Made by a program: the position numbers and the translations under genes. From positions 16,744,519 through 16,808,518 of the forward strand of contig NC_133287.1 of NCBI RefSeq assembly GCF_005239225.2: a DNA stretch of 64,000 bases, in the 5' to 3' direction. A model generated the notes under the pieces. That model ran no database searches. It had not been told where the DNA came from and saw only the letters and a program-made list of their open reading frames with translations. This DNA comes from Populus alba (taxonomy: Eukaryota > Streptophyta > Magnoliopsida > Malpighiales > Salicaceae). This document shows, in pieces, positions 37,101 to 49,000 of this stretch. The stretch's first letter is position 1. Each line of letters opens with the position of its first letter.

Positions 37101-40100
37101 CTGATATAGTGTTGATCATAAATCTGAGTTGTTGGCTGCTATTTCCTTAGTTTGCCTCAATTATGAATTGTGGGGTATGTTGGTGAAGAATTTGGGGTCA
37201 CTGATAGACCACTGTGGTTGCAGCATATGAGAAAAAAGCATACCATTTAGAGGATGCAGTAACAGTGCAGGATATGCATAGGAAACATCATTATAATTTA
37301 AGCATGCTTTAACCAACTTTCACAGCTCTGATTGCGTTCATGAATTGTTTCTGGATGCCAACCAGTTCATTTCATTGACATATGCTGGGGTTTGCAGGGG
37401 TTTTTTGTGCACAATAACTTTAACACATTGGGGCTGTTTTTAGCCACTTTTCACCTGGTTTTGCATATTCATTGCATCCTGTTGACAAATTTATCTGATG
37501 CTTAGGGGTGATTGGAGGAATATAGAGTTCAAAGAGTACAACTTCAGTGCCAAAGGTCCACCACCTGAAAGTGGCCATCTTCACCCGCTCAACAAGGCAA
37601 GAATAACATTATTCTTATTTTAACATTCTTCCTCTCCTTTTTATGTTTAGGGAATATTAGACTCTTAATTGATATGAAATTTGTAGGGGCAACCAATTGT
37701 GGAATTTATATTGCTATTCACACACCAAAAAAGTCTCTTCTTGCAATCATTTTCAGTGAGAAATTTGACCTTTAAGTTACAAACACCTATATGAAATTGT
37801 TACCATATTGAAGGATATCATAATTTTGCTGAAAATGATTTTTTGAATATTTACAAATTTGAAATTGCAACACCCTATATTCAAGGAAAAGGAATTCTTT
37901 GTGTTGCATAGTAATTTGATTGGTCAATTGATACTGACAACAGGTTGTCCTGTAAATAAATGTCGGATTCAGTGTCTAGACTGATTGAGACTGCCATTTT
38001 CATCATCTTGAAATATTGCCATTATACACAACGTTAGTTGCTCATATGTTTGTTTTAGTTAGGCTTGAAGTTTGGGTGGGTGTGCTTGGGTGTCAGCATT
38101 ATTCATTAGCTTAATGCTAAAACTTTTGCATAATCAGTCAAAACCTTCTCATGTTTCAGATCTCAAATTTTATATCTGAGTTTACTGTTAAGACTCGGGT
38201 TTGGCATCAAGTTAATTTTTGCTTGTCAGATAAAGATTTTATTGGAATATTGTTCACATTGCTTGTGCTGATCTAAACAATAGCCACCACTACAAGATAG
38301 ATTTTAAAAAGGCATTGGCACTGAATTTCAGTTGAAGGAATAATGTATCTATCGTATGTATGCATTCATAGAAACAGAATTGGAAGAGTTTTGTGATAGT
38401 TCTGTTTTTGTTGGAAATTTGCTTGCTTGGGAGTGAATAGCAATTTTCAGTTTCATTCAGAACTGATTGACATTGATGCCATAGAGTTTATTTTTCCCTA
38501 TGCACATGATGTAAGTTTTGCTACAGTGCTGCAAGTGTTCATCCAAGTATTGCCTTTTGTTTTCCTTTCTATTTTAGGTGAAAGAACGAATTAAAAACAT
38601 CTTCCGTCTAATGAAGTAAGACCTGTTCTTTGTGTTCTGGTTTTACTTTCAGTGGTCTTTCTTTGTTTGACATTTTTGCATTGGTCTTCTATTGGCTGCA
38701 GCTTTGAGGAAATGCCAACAAATAAATATGTTGAGAGCAGGTAGCTGTTTCTGCTCATTCTTTATAAACAGCATCATTCCATTTTGTTAATTGTCAATTC
38801 TTTAGCATTTGAAGCTTTACTTCATGAAACTAAAGCTAACTATGCATTCTTGAGTGGATACCTTGTCTTCCTCCACATGTTTGAAGATATTCTTTATGAT
38901 TTGTTCATCTTCTGGGTTTATTACTAAATGTTTTGATACAGGATTCTCCTATTATCTCTACTAAATATATTAATTCTGTAATGATGTTGTAACCATGGAA
39001 AATTGGTTCTGTTTAGAAGAAGTTAATGTTAGCAGAAGGTGTATGCTTGATGGAAAGTAATCTAGATGGCGAGCATGCAACTTATTTGTTCTTCTTTTGG
39101 TCTGTTGAGCCAAAAAAGTGACGTCTTAATTTTTTTTTCCTGCATTTTGCTTTCATGTGATAACATTAATTATTGTTTTGGTGGTCTCCTTCTTAACATT
39201 CCGATGCATTCCCATTTCAACTTGCAGCTTCTGGAATTTTGATGCACTGTTCCAGCCCCAACAACATCCTGCCCGTGATTCACATGATACCTTCTTTCTT
39301 AAAGGTCTGTTTGAAGTGATTTCCTATTCATAACTCTTTACATCTGGTTTTCTGATAGTTGTTAGGCATATAAATCTGTAGCTCCTGAAACAACAAAGCA
39401 ACTGCCTGAAGATTATGTTGAGTTGGTGAAGCGTGTTCATGAGTCTGGTGGCTATGGGTCAAGGGGGTATGATTTTTCTCTTTTAATCTATTTTTTTCAC
39501 TATTACGTGAATGACTTATTCTCTCACAAATATGAAATGCCTATTCTCCAGATATGGATATGAGTGGAAAAGAGAGGAAGCAAACAAAAATCTTTTGCGA
39601 ACTCATACAACTGCAATTTCTTCTCGGATGCTTTATGCGCTAGCACAGGTGTTAATGCATTCTAAGTTTCTTACATATCCATCTTCTTAACTTTTGGAAT
39701 GGTTTTCAATATACTATTTTGTGCTCATGCATTTGTTATTATGCTGTGCTTTCTTTTGTTTGTGCTCTGATCTTGGGTGCCCTCTCTTCATTGATTCATG
39801 CAAACACAATTCCCAGGGAAGCTTAACTGGTGTCATTAATTATTTGACACTGATTTTAAGGAAAAAAAAGTGGTTTCAATCTTGGGTCTTGCTTGTTTTT
39901 TCTTCTGTGCCACTTTTTTTCTCTTAAAATCTAATCTTGCAGATTAAAAAAATGAGCGGGCCTCAATCTACTTAGTATAAACATGCGCGTTGGTCTGAAG
40001 TATTGTGAACTAATATATTCTGGTTTCTTATAATATTGGGATATTCTGTTATGTTAACTTAGCCATCCTTTTTCACTTAAATATAGTAGATATTTAATTA

Positions 40101-41493
40101 ATTATTTAATTTTCTTTGATAGCATGCAAAACAGCAGTCGTTTACCCCAAAAAAGTACTTCTCCATAGATCGAGTTTTCAGAAATGAAGCAGTTGATCGA
40201 ACTCATTTAGCAGAATTCCACCAGATAGAAGGTATGTTGAGCTAAGACATTATATGGAGTCTGCTTTTCTTGATGTTCTTTAGAGCTTTTTATGCTTCTC
40301 ATATCGTGCTGGTCTGTCAAGAAGTCCTAAAACAAAACTAATTCAGATTTTGGTGTTGATACAATTGATTCCATTCTTGGACATCTAAGTACATGGTTTG
40401 TGAATATGATGGGGTGCTGTTGATCATGTTGCAAAAGTTGAACTATAGAATATTTAAGTGTGGACACTAAGGACTTGGCTTCTGCCTTTCAACTGCTTCA
40501 TTAATTTCAGGTTATTGTGATTTTTGTCAATAAATGAACAGTCAAATCCTGCTTTTGGTTTCAGGTCTGGTGTGTGATCGAGGGCTTACACTAGGTCACT
40601 TGATTGGAGTGCTGCAGGACTTCTTTTCGCGTTTAGGTAATTAAATGTGTTATGAAGTAATTTTCTATAACACTTCTTTCCATCAAATAGGGCCATCCCC
40701 ATAAATTGGATATATAGATAGATAGATAGATTGATCTTTGTATGAGTGTCTAGTACGTTGGATTGCATGGGTTCATTTTAATTTGAATGAAGGCGGCTGG
40801 TTATACTAGTCCCTGTATACAAGTTATGCTGGAGGAGAATGCTTACTACCATGGGAAGCTGAAATCTGACTTCGAAATGCACATTTTGTTCTCAGGCATG
40901 GACAAGCTGAAATTCAAGCCTGCTTACAATCCATATACCGAGCCTAGCATGGAGATTTTCAGGTATAAAATCATGAATTCCTCTTACAGGGCACTGCTTG
41001 TAAAGTAATTGGAAATTTGATCCGTCCTATATATGCCAGTTATCACGAAGGCCTCGAGAAATGGGTGGAGATTGGAAATTCTGGCATGTTCAGGCCCGAA
41101 ATGTTGCGTCCTATGGGATTCTCGGAAGATGTCAATGTTATTGCCTGGGGCCTTTCGCTTGAAAGGTGAGAATTTTTATCCTAGCTTTTGACAAATAAAA
41201 GAATAATCGTCCAAATTATCCTCGTCTTTGAGAAACAGTAGATATCACAATTCACATCGATTGATTCATATTCTTCCAATGGTTTGAACAGACCAACCAT
41301 GATATTATATGGGATCAATAATATCAGAGATCTTTTTGGACACAAGGTACTGCCTTTGTACTCACCCTTTCTTCTAGTAAAAAACGTCACACGCTATCTT
41401 CATAACAATTTGACACGAGCATTCATTCTTGCGTTGCAGGTGGATCTTGGGCTCATCAAGAAAAACCCTCTATGCCTTATTGGAATTAGGTAG
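34174..41493 (+). CDS. FARSA: Phenylalanine--tRNA ligase alpha subunit, cytosolic
   Basis: Eighteen exons join in consistent phase to 492 aa: 34174-34320, 34506-34631, 34717-34806, 35821-35877, 36805-36860, 36981-37073, 37506-37596, 38578-38615, 38702-38740, 39228-39304, 39382-39466, 39552-39648, 40123-40231, 40565-40636, 40896-40962, 41040-41165, 41292-41346, 41440-41493. The N-terminal part ([20 protein letters not shown]) contains the winged-helix modules of eukaryotic PheRS alpha. The class II catalytic core follows with [17 protein letters not shown], motif 2 ([20 protein letters not shown]) and motif 3 ([20 protein letters not shown]). It pairs with the beta subunit as (alpha-beta)2 to charge tRNA-Phe. 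Length matches plant orthologues (about 485). Intron 7 is GC-AG (AACAAG/GCAAGA). I see no lesion. Confidence 0.95.
34951..35062. repeat. 55-bp tandem duplication in PheRS intron 3
   Basis: GAGTATGCTTGTATTGGGGA (34951) recurs as GAGTATGTTTGCATTGGGGA (35006), each followed by GAACAATTTCCTGG and a purine-rich tail. Confidence 0.85.
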
Positions 41494-43195
41494 ATTGCGA
41501 AATGCTTCTGCTCTTTCTTCTGTTCCATCTTTAGTTTTTGAGAAACAAATTCGGTTGAGTTTATGCCTGGGGAAACCAGACTGATACTGCAGCAACTCAA
41601 ATCATCAGATTGGGGACGGCTAGATTAGATATTCTCTAGGCCTTGTGTTTTCATTGACGACGGCTCAGTCTGTATTCTTGTGGCATCACCAATCTTATGC
41701 CAGTCTTCAATTGTTTTGTACTTTATTAGCAATAGCTACTGACAGTGTGCCTGTTCTATGCTGCGTAGCAGTTTTCAAAATTTTATTTTATTTAATTCTG
41801 TGTCGATTGAAATAGATATTTGTAATCAAAGTAACTATTTAAATTCTGAAGAAAAAAATATACATTGCATGGCAAATTTTCTCTTTTTTATTTTCATGTT
41901 TTTTTCTCTTTTACGAAAACATGTTTTTTTTATTAGGAGCATATTTTTTAAATAAAAAATAATGCTAATTAAAATAAATATTTATAAAAATTTTAATGGT
42001 TTGAAATAAGAAAGTAGTATTTTTTTCAATCAAAACTTTTTATTATTCATGTATTTCTGGTTATGATATTTTTATAGAAATCATTGTTTTTAAAATAAAA
42101 ATTTATAATGAGTTGAAAACTAAGTTCTAATAAATAATAAAATCATAACTATACGAGATTATAAATAAAAAAAAATTAATAATAAAAAATTAATTTAAAA
42201 ATTATGGCACAATTGGATAATTGTTTATATATTATTTTAACAATTTTGTTTTTATTGAATCTTTTTTTAAAAAAAATAAATTGAAAAAATGAAACTTCTT
42301 TTATTTATTTTTTTTCTTTTCACTGATGCATCTTTTTGGCTATTTATGCTGGTGGGTTTGAGTTTTGAGATCTAAGAATCTTAAATTTTAACATATTTTT
42401 ACTTAAAAATAACTCAAAATCTTCGAAATCACAATGAATTTATTTTCACCCTCTAATCACTCGAAAAGGAATTAAACTAAATTAAAAAAAAAAAAAAAGC
42501 TTCATGGTTCAATGTACTTTTTTCTAACATGTTTACGAGGGAAAAAAAAACTGTTATTAAATCCTATCTCTAAAAATGAATTAATTTATATTGACTTTTT
42601 CTCTCAATATCTTTGTTTCCGTGATTTTCTCTCATCTTTTATAATATTCAAGGATCAAAATATATATATATATAAAAAAAGTTTAAGGTCAAAATATATT
42701 CTTCTAAAAAAATAAAAATCAAATATGCAAAAATTAAAACTTGAAGGATCAAGGTAAAGTTTTCCACTTCTTTTTTATGGTGAAAATGAAAAAAAAAAAC
42801 TATTTTTTTGTTAATTTTAGTCCTTGTTCTTTTAATATTCTTAATTATAATCTAAATGTTTATTTCACGGTATCAATTTTAATTTAATGCAAGAATATTC
42901 TCAAACACTATATGTGAAAACATGCAAAAAAAAAAAAAAAAATCAACACAAAATTATGCTATGATGAAATTGTGCCTTCTTTTATAATAAATGAATATTG
43001 AAAACATTATTATTTTTAATTTATTTTATAATTGTAATAAATACCACTGCATTTTGCCTCTCCCTCTCTCCTAGCGTGCGAGAACACATTCGACTTTCCC
43101 CGATTCATGTTTCTTTTATACGCTTGTTTTCCCTTTTATAACGAGCCCGGCCCTTTCAAATAGTTGAATTTCCAAGATTTTCTGGGTAAGATCTT
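41494..43195. other. PheRS 3' UTR, then AT-rich intergenic sequence
   Basis: About 250 bp of mixed-composition 3' UTR is followed by AT-rich low-complexity DNA. At 42810-42900 are words such as TTTTAGTCCTTGTTCTTTTAAT, the reverse complement of the A-rich family seen in the repeat units and at 57430-57900. No gene. Confidence 0.6.
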
Positions 43196-44660
43196 TCTTT
43201 AGAAGGATGTTTCAGCAACTTGCCTGTCATCTATTACAAGAGTGCCATGTGGCCCTCCAAAACGATTCTTTGTCTGAGTTCCAGTTTTTATCCATCTCAA
43301 TTCCTCATGCAGATTGGTGGCCACTGCTTCAGAAGGAAGTCCAACAAGATTCTTTTTGTGAAGGCCTATGAAAGAAAAGTCCCTCCCGCCATTAAACCAC
43401 CAGCTGCTGCAGCGAGCGAGATGGTGTGTGGTTTAAAAGAGGCAAGGTTTATTTGAATCCCACTTCACTTTTAATTTTCAAGAAATTGGTTGAATGCCAT
43501 TTATCACCAAAGGGTGGGCGTTTTAGGTTTTATAAAACCCTCTTACAAATAAAGCAGAGCTTCTTATGGCTTGGTATGCATAAGAAGGTTAAATATTTTC
43601 TGCAAAAGTATGATGTTTGCCAGCGGTTCAAAACAGATTATATGAAGCCAGCGAGATTGCTTCAGCCTCTATCAACCCCTACACAGATGTGGACTGATGT
43701 CTGAATGGACTTTATTAGAGGCTTTGCCATCTTCTCAAGGATATACTGTCCTCATGGTAGAGGTTGACCAATTGACGAAATATACCCACTCTGTTGCATT
43801 AAAACATCCATTTACTGCTGCAGTTCTTGCCAAGACGTTCATCGCCAATGTGCTTCGTTTATGTGGATTTCCATCATCAATTGTTAGTGGCCGAGGCAAC
43901 GTATTTATCAGTTCTTTTTTGCGAACATTGTTCCGGTTGCAGGGAACCGAGTTATGTATGAGTTCGAGTCATCATCCTCAATCAATCTGACGGCCAAACT
44001 GAAGTTGTTAATCGCACCTTAGAGCAATGTCTATGTTGTTTTGCTGGCGGTCAGTTACAATAAATATGTTCACCCCTCCACCAAGACGACTCCTTTTGAA
44101 GTTGTTTATGGAATTCCACCACCAGACCTGCTAGCATATGTACCTACGTGATCGTGATGCAATTCTACGAGAGTTGCACCACAACCTTATACTAGCTCAG
44201 AATCGCATGAAATGTCAAGCAGAGTCAGCAGACCACCACCGACATGAGTCTGTAGCTTTCAGTCCTCCATGAAGCTCGCCTCTTTTTTTTTTATCCTTAT
44301 AAAATCATTGAGAAAATCGATTATGTGGCTTGTATATTGGCTTTACCCCCCTGGTTCACAAATTCACGATGTATTTCAAGTTAGCTTGTTGAAGAAGCAG
44401 ATGGGGGGGGGGGGGGGCAGTCCCTCCATCATCGTTCTAACTTCCCCCTGTCTCTGATACTTCAATATTCATCCTTCCATAACATGAGGATATCTTAGAT
44501 CGACGTGTGATTCGCAAGGGAAATTATCGTTTTATCGTCCCAAGTCTGGAGTTCTGGTTAAGTGGATAGAGGCATCATCAGAAGATGCAACTTGGAAGAA
44601 TAAGTGGCGTTTCAATAAAAGCTATCCAGATTTCATCCTTGTGAACAAGGATTCTTAAGC
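43196..44660 (+). mobile_element. Ty3/gypsy (chromovirus-type) retrotransposon remnant: integrase and chromodomain
   Basis: Broken plus-strand frames encode parts of a gypsy polyprotein in order. First is the integrase zinc-binding region (FYKTLLQIKQSFLWLGMHKK, then DVCQRFKTD). Next is the integrase core (LMVEVDQLTKYTHSVALKHP, then GFPSSIVSGRGNVF). Then comes the post-core region (VVYGIPPPDLLAY), a C-terminal stretch (PPGSQIHDVFQVSLLKK) and a chromodomain-like tail (VKWIEASSEDATWKNKW). The conserved SDRG of the core reads SGRG, and the HPQSDGQTE region is split by a frameshift. RT and RNase H are absent, and no LTRs were recognised. A run of 15 G lies at 44403-44417. The element is dead. Confidence 0.85.
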
Positions 44661-45362
44661 AGAAGGGATGATATGGCCATTTTAAAATGATTTATTTTTT
44701 AATATATTAAAGTAATATTATTTATTTTTCCTATTAATTCATCAAAACAATTTAAAAATTTCAAAAAAAAAATTCAAAAACATAATTTTATCTAAAAAAA
44801 CAAACACTACCTAGTAAGTGTTAGGTTAGCAGTGGCACTGCTACTAGACCCGTGACCCAGTCATTTTACCCGCAGTGCTACTCTTTTATTTTATTTTTTT
44901 CGGTATTCCTGATCTTTTTATTATTTCTTATCAGTTGCAAGTCTATACATATAAATGGCCAAAATAAATTCAACAAGATATGCAGAATTAAAATACCAAA
45001 AAGGCTTCCTCTCTTCCTCTGTTGATTCTTATTCTCATCTCAAATTACCACTATGCCTGGAAATTGTGATATTCTTTTTTTAGCTACAAGGGTTGGTTCT
45101 TGAAGTTTAACTTTCTTCTGGTGTAATTAAATCCTGTAAAGTTTCAATCTTGGTTTGGTGATTTTAAGTGGTGGATGGGCAGAGGGGTGGATTTGGAGTT
45201 CTGGGTCCTGGGGATGGGTTTGTCGTTAGTGGTTACTGTTGTGGTGGTGGTGGTGGTGGATTTGCAGTTTCTGTGGTACTGGAAATGGAGGGAGCGAGAG
45301 GGGGGTATAGAATGCCTGGACATTCAACTAATAAGATGTTAATTGAAAACACTATAACAAAT
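44661..45362. other. Intergenic; includes an AT-rich dispersed repeat
   Basis: Positions 44690-44815 are a copy of AT-rich family A. Positions 45165-45300 are GT/GGTGG-rich with an open frame that reads as low-complexity Gly/Val and has no family resemblance. No gene is supported. Confidence 0.55.
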
Positions 45363-45434
45363 GGTCCCGTGGTCTAGTGGTGAGGACATTGGACTCTGAA
45401 TCCAGTAACCCGAGTTCAAATCTCGGCGGGACCT
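45363..45434 (+). tRNA. tRNA-Gln (anticodon CTG)
   Basis: This is a 72-nt cloverleaf. The acceptor stem pairs GGTCCCG with CGGGACC. The D arm has TCTAGTGGTGAGGAC, and the anticodon loop CTCTGAA gives CTG. The T arm has GAGTTCAAATCTC (B-box-like GTTCAAATC), and the discriminator base is T. A TTTTTT tract follows within four bases, as expected of a Pol III terminator. No intron. It decodes CAG glutamine codons. Confidence 0.95.
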
Positions 45435-45436
45435 CT

Positions 45437-45442
45437 TTTTTA
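45437..45442 (+). terminator. Pol III T-run downstream of tRNA-Gln
   Basis: A run of six T directly after the mature tRNA sequence. Confidence 0.7.
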
Positions 45443-46079
45443 TTTGTTCTTTAAATCAATTTTGATAAAGGCACTGTTTACTTTTAATTACATTACCGTG
45501 TCTGCTTCTTCCACCTGATTACAGGCGAGCCATCCGTGTCCAAAATGTGCATTCGCCGCTGGAGCCATCCAACTGTATTGTTGAACCAATCTAGGGACTG
45601 AGAACAATGGTTCATGGTAAATCTTCCCTGTCTTTTCTTTTTGAAAAGGGGAAGATTTTGAATGATGAAATTCTTGACAATTACACTTGCATTGCACCAA
45701 ATAAAGAAGCAGCCATGAACAAAGATCAATTAAAGATAAAAATGGGAGCTTGTTGCAGCTACAAACAAGCTGTCAAAACATAAAATGACCATAATAATCC
45801 CCACAAGCACCCCCTTGCCTCCTGACTCTTCTCAAATCTTGTCTATCCAATTAATCATGATGTAAACATTGCTGCTCACAACAAAACTATTGATAATCGT
45901 TTCCTGTGGAAGTAGATATGCACCTTCAACACCCCAAATATACCAAAAGGGCTTGAGACCTCAATCAACTCAAAAAAACCAGAGACAGCGCACTGGGGGC
46001 ACCAACTAGCAGGCATTCAAATGGGAAGGCTGCTGTATTATTGACAAAGAATTAAGAAAAATAAACATGTGTGCTAATT
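45443..46079. other. Region between the tRNA and the receptor kinase stop, probably 3' UTR
   Basis: This is unique sequence of mixed composition. The part nearest 46079 is likely the 3' UTR of the minus-strand receptor kinase gene. No other gene is seen. Confidence 0.5.
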
Positions 46080-49000
46080 TTAATTCTGTCTCTCTACATC
46101 TTGTTCATCAGATGGTTCAGGGAAAATCTCTCTAGAATGCCGTCTCATTGAAGATGAATGGTGGCCACTACCATTTTGGCCGCTACCCTGTGAATTTGAA
46201 GTTCCTGACTGTTTAAAACTACTTCCTCCTTCTGGCCTGGCACTAGAGGTTGTTGGAATGACTGCTACATCAGATGAGCTGTGACGCCAACTCCCAAATA
46301 GAGAAGCATTCCAAGATCTAGAAGATGTTGTTCTAAGCCTTGCGGAACCAGAATTTTCTTCCCTCACTACCTTCAAAGGATTTTCCAAAGCCTTAAGGAT
46401 GTATCTCATAAGGGGGCGCCTTGAAGGCTTTGGATTGAGGCAAGACCTCGCAACAATGGCCATTGCCCAAACTTCCTCCAACAGATCTTCGTCGATGATC
46501 AGAGATGGATCCACAATTTTGATTAGAAGTTCCTTGTCGTAGATGCTAATGTATGGTAGAATCTGTTCAGAAAATTCCTTCAGCTGGGCATCACTAGATG
46601 CACTAATGCCCAGCTTTCCAGTAACCAACTCAAGTAGTACCTTCCCAAAGCAATAAACATCGTAGGCACACGTGGTTGTCAATGAACCTGGCCATATTCA
46701 AGAAAAGATTAACTTCAGAAACATTAGTGAACTTTTAAATTATATAATATCATAGTTAGTCAGAATCAAATGAGGAAAACTCATTCCTCCATGCAAGGAT
46801 CATGTATCAAAAAAATTGACTGTTTGGTGACATTACGACTCTCAAAAGGAACTAAGTTCAGATTTGGTAATGAGAAGACATGCATAGCAATTTTCCTTAA
46901 ATTATGCTTTCTTTAGCACCAAACAGTTCAGAATGCTAATATGAACAGCAATTCTGCATGAGCACAACTGGGTAAAGTACAACACGGCAGGTTATTTTAT
47001 CCCTTTTTCCAAGGCGGGAAACCTGTTAGACTCTGGTTAACAATTTATTTTTTTGGAAACGCAGGGTATCCTGGACCAGCTTTTGTGCACCAAACTAAGT
47101 CCCTGCAGCCCGGAACCAGCCTCACACAGGGTGTTTTTCACCCTGCAGCCTGTGGCCCCAAGAATTTTGTTGGCAAGAGGATTCGAACCTGAGACCTAAA
47201 GAGAGCTAACCCCCCTGGTTAACAACAAACCACATCAATAACTGAAGTACTGTTTTACAATGATAAACAACCCATCTCATAGTTCAATATGGTTAAAAAG
47301 GTCTGGATTGGAAATTTTATTGTCTCAAGAATGGATTTGATATTTCATGCTATTTAATCCTCAACCTGAGTTTTTTAATAATCAAATGCTGTAGAACATC
47401 ATAAGTTCATAACAAGCTTTTTAAGTGGTGTGTGCATGACAAACTCTACAACGTATGGCTACTCCTAGCTAGATGAATTAATATGGAGAAGCCAAGTAAC
47501 AAAACCAAATTGTTGATGTTTTACAGCTAAATCTTTACGTACCAGAAGTACCTTGTTCCAATGACCTGCAAATGATAAAGAAACACTGAAATCACTACCT
47601 TGATTGTGCTAAAAAACACAAGCATACAATATACTCCTTACAGTATATTGATGCAGCAAGTAGATATTACCAGGTATAGTCTAACCACAAATAGCAAAAG
47701 AAATAACAACTGAAAATTATTAACTGGTTGTGCATCACCGTGAATTTCAAAGGCATTACATCATGCATAATCTAACTCATGCTTTTCATTCATAATATAC
47801 CAAGACAGTGGTTAAACAATAAAATTATGCCATGTCTAAGATCACAAGTATCTTTAACTACAAAATGCTAGTGTTTTGACACTCTTCTTCTCAACTACAC
47901 AATGTGAAGGCAAAGAAACAACTCAGATGTCTGCTGCTGAAATTTGAAATCTCCTGGTCTACAAAATCAAGAGCTACCCCAAAGGACAGAAAAGTTGATA
48001 AGATGAAATTTCCAAGTTTTCAGAAGACTACATCATAACTATGGAACATCTTATAGTTCAACATACCCAAAATTAAAGAGGATGCTACAGAAAACCTTAG
48101 CAGCACAGTTTCTGAAACTTTTCCATCAAAAAGGAAAAGATCAACAAAATCACCCACTTGATGTTGGCGGCAAGAAAATTTATTACATAAATAGTCACCA
48201 TTTTCTGCCCACATATCTAATAACAATGAGAACCAAAGGAGGTTCATATCAGCAGATTACTAACAGAACTGCAGCGGTCAACAACTTCTTTGATGGAATG
48301 TCCCACTAAAAGCAACACCGTTGAAAAATAAAATGAGAAGTAATTTAACATGGCCAGTTATGGCCATAAGCTAGGTGGGAAAGACAAAAATACAGAACCT
48401 TTCACCATCACAGATCACAAAATGAGACAACTAATCTCATTGCAAACAACATGTCATGCAGATAAGCAAAATGTTTACATGTTATATGCAAGTGAAGATA
48501 GCAAATAGACTAAACAACTTAAAATACAACACTTACTGAGGCAATCGCAGCAACCTGGAAATCCTGCTTTGATGGGTATCTCCTTCTTGTGTACAGACTT
48601 CACTCAGGCTCCCTAACCGCACTTCAAATTTATCATCAAGGAGTATACTACTTGCTTGAACATCTCTTCAAGAAACCAAAGAAAAATAGCTCATGACATT
48701 CATTTAATAGAATTTTAGATGTGCTACAATTTGTCCATGTTTTATTGAAGTTAAAAAGATTATATCAAGCACGTAACTAGGCATCTTCCTACATAATGCA
48801 TGGAAACTTACTCACTGGAACAATAAGTTAAGTGATCTCACAGTTATTGTCAACAAAAAAGAAATCACAAAAAGAGAACAAAGCATAACAAGAAGCGAGT
48901 CTTTAGAGTACCTGTGCACAATGGGCGGCATGCATTCATGATGCAGATAAGATAGACTTTCAGCTGCTCCTATCGCAATTTTCAGTCTTGTTATCCAATC

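Noticed and set aside
43196..44660. Active Ty3/gypsy element
   Set aside because: The integrase core is frameshifted, the RT and RNase H are absent and no LTR pair is visible.
45168..45377. Gly/Val-rich open frame upstream of tRNA-Gln
   Set aside because: It is low-complexity GGTGG sequence and overlaps the tRNA gene, with no family resemblance.
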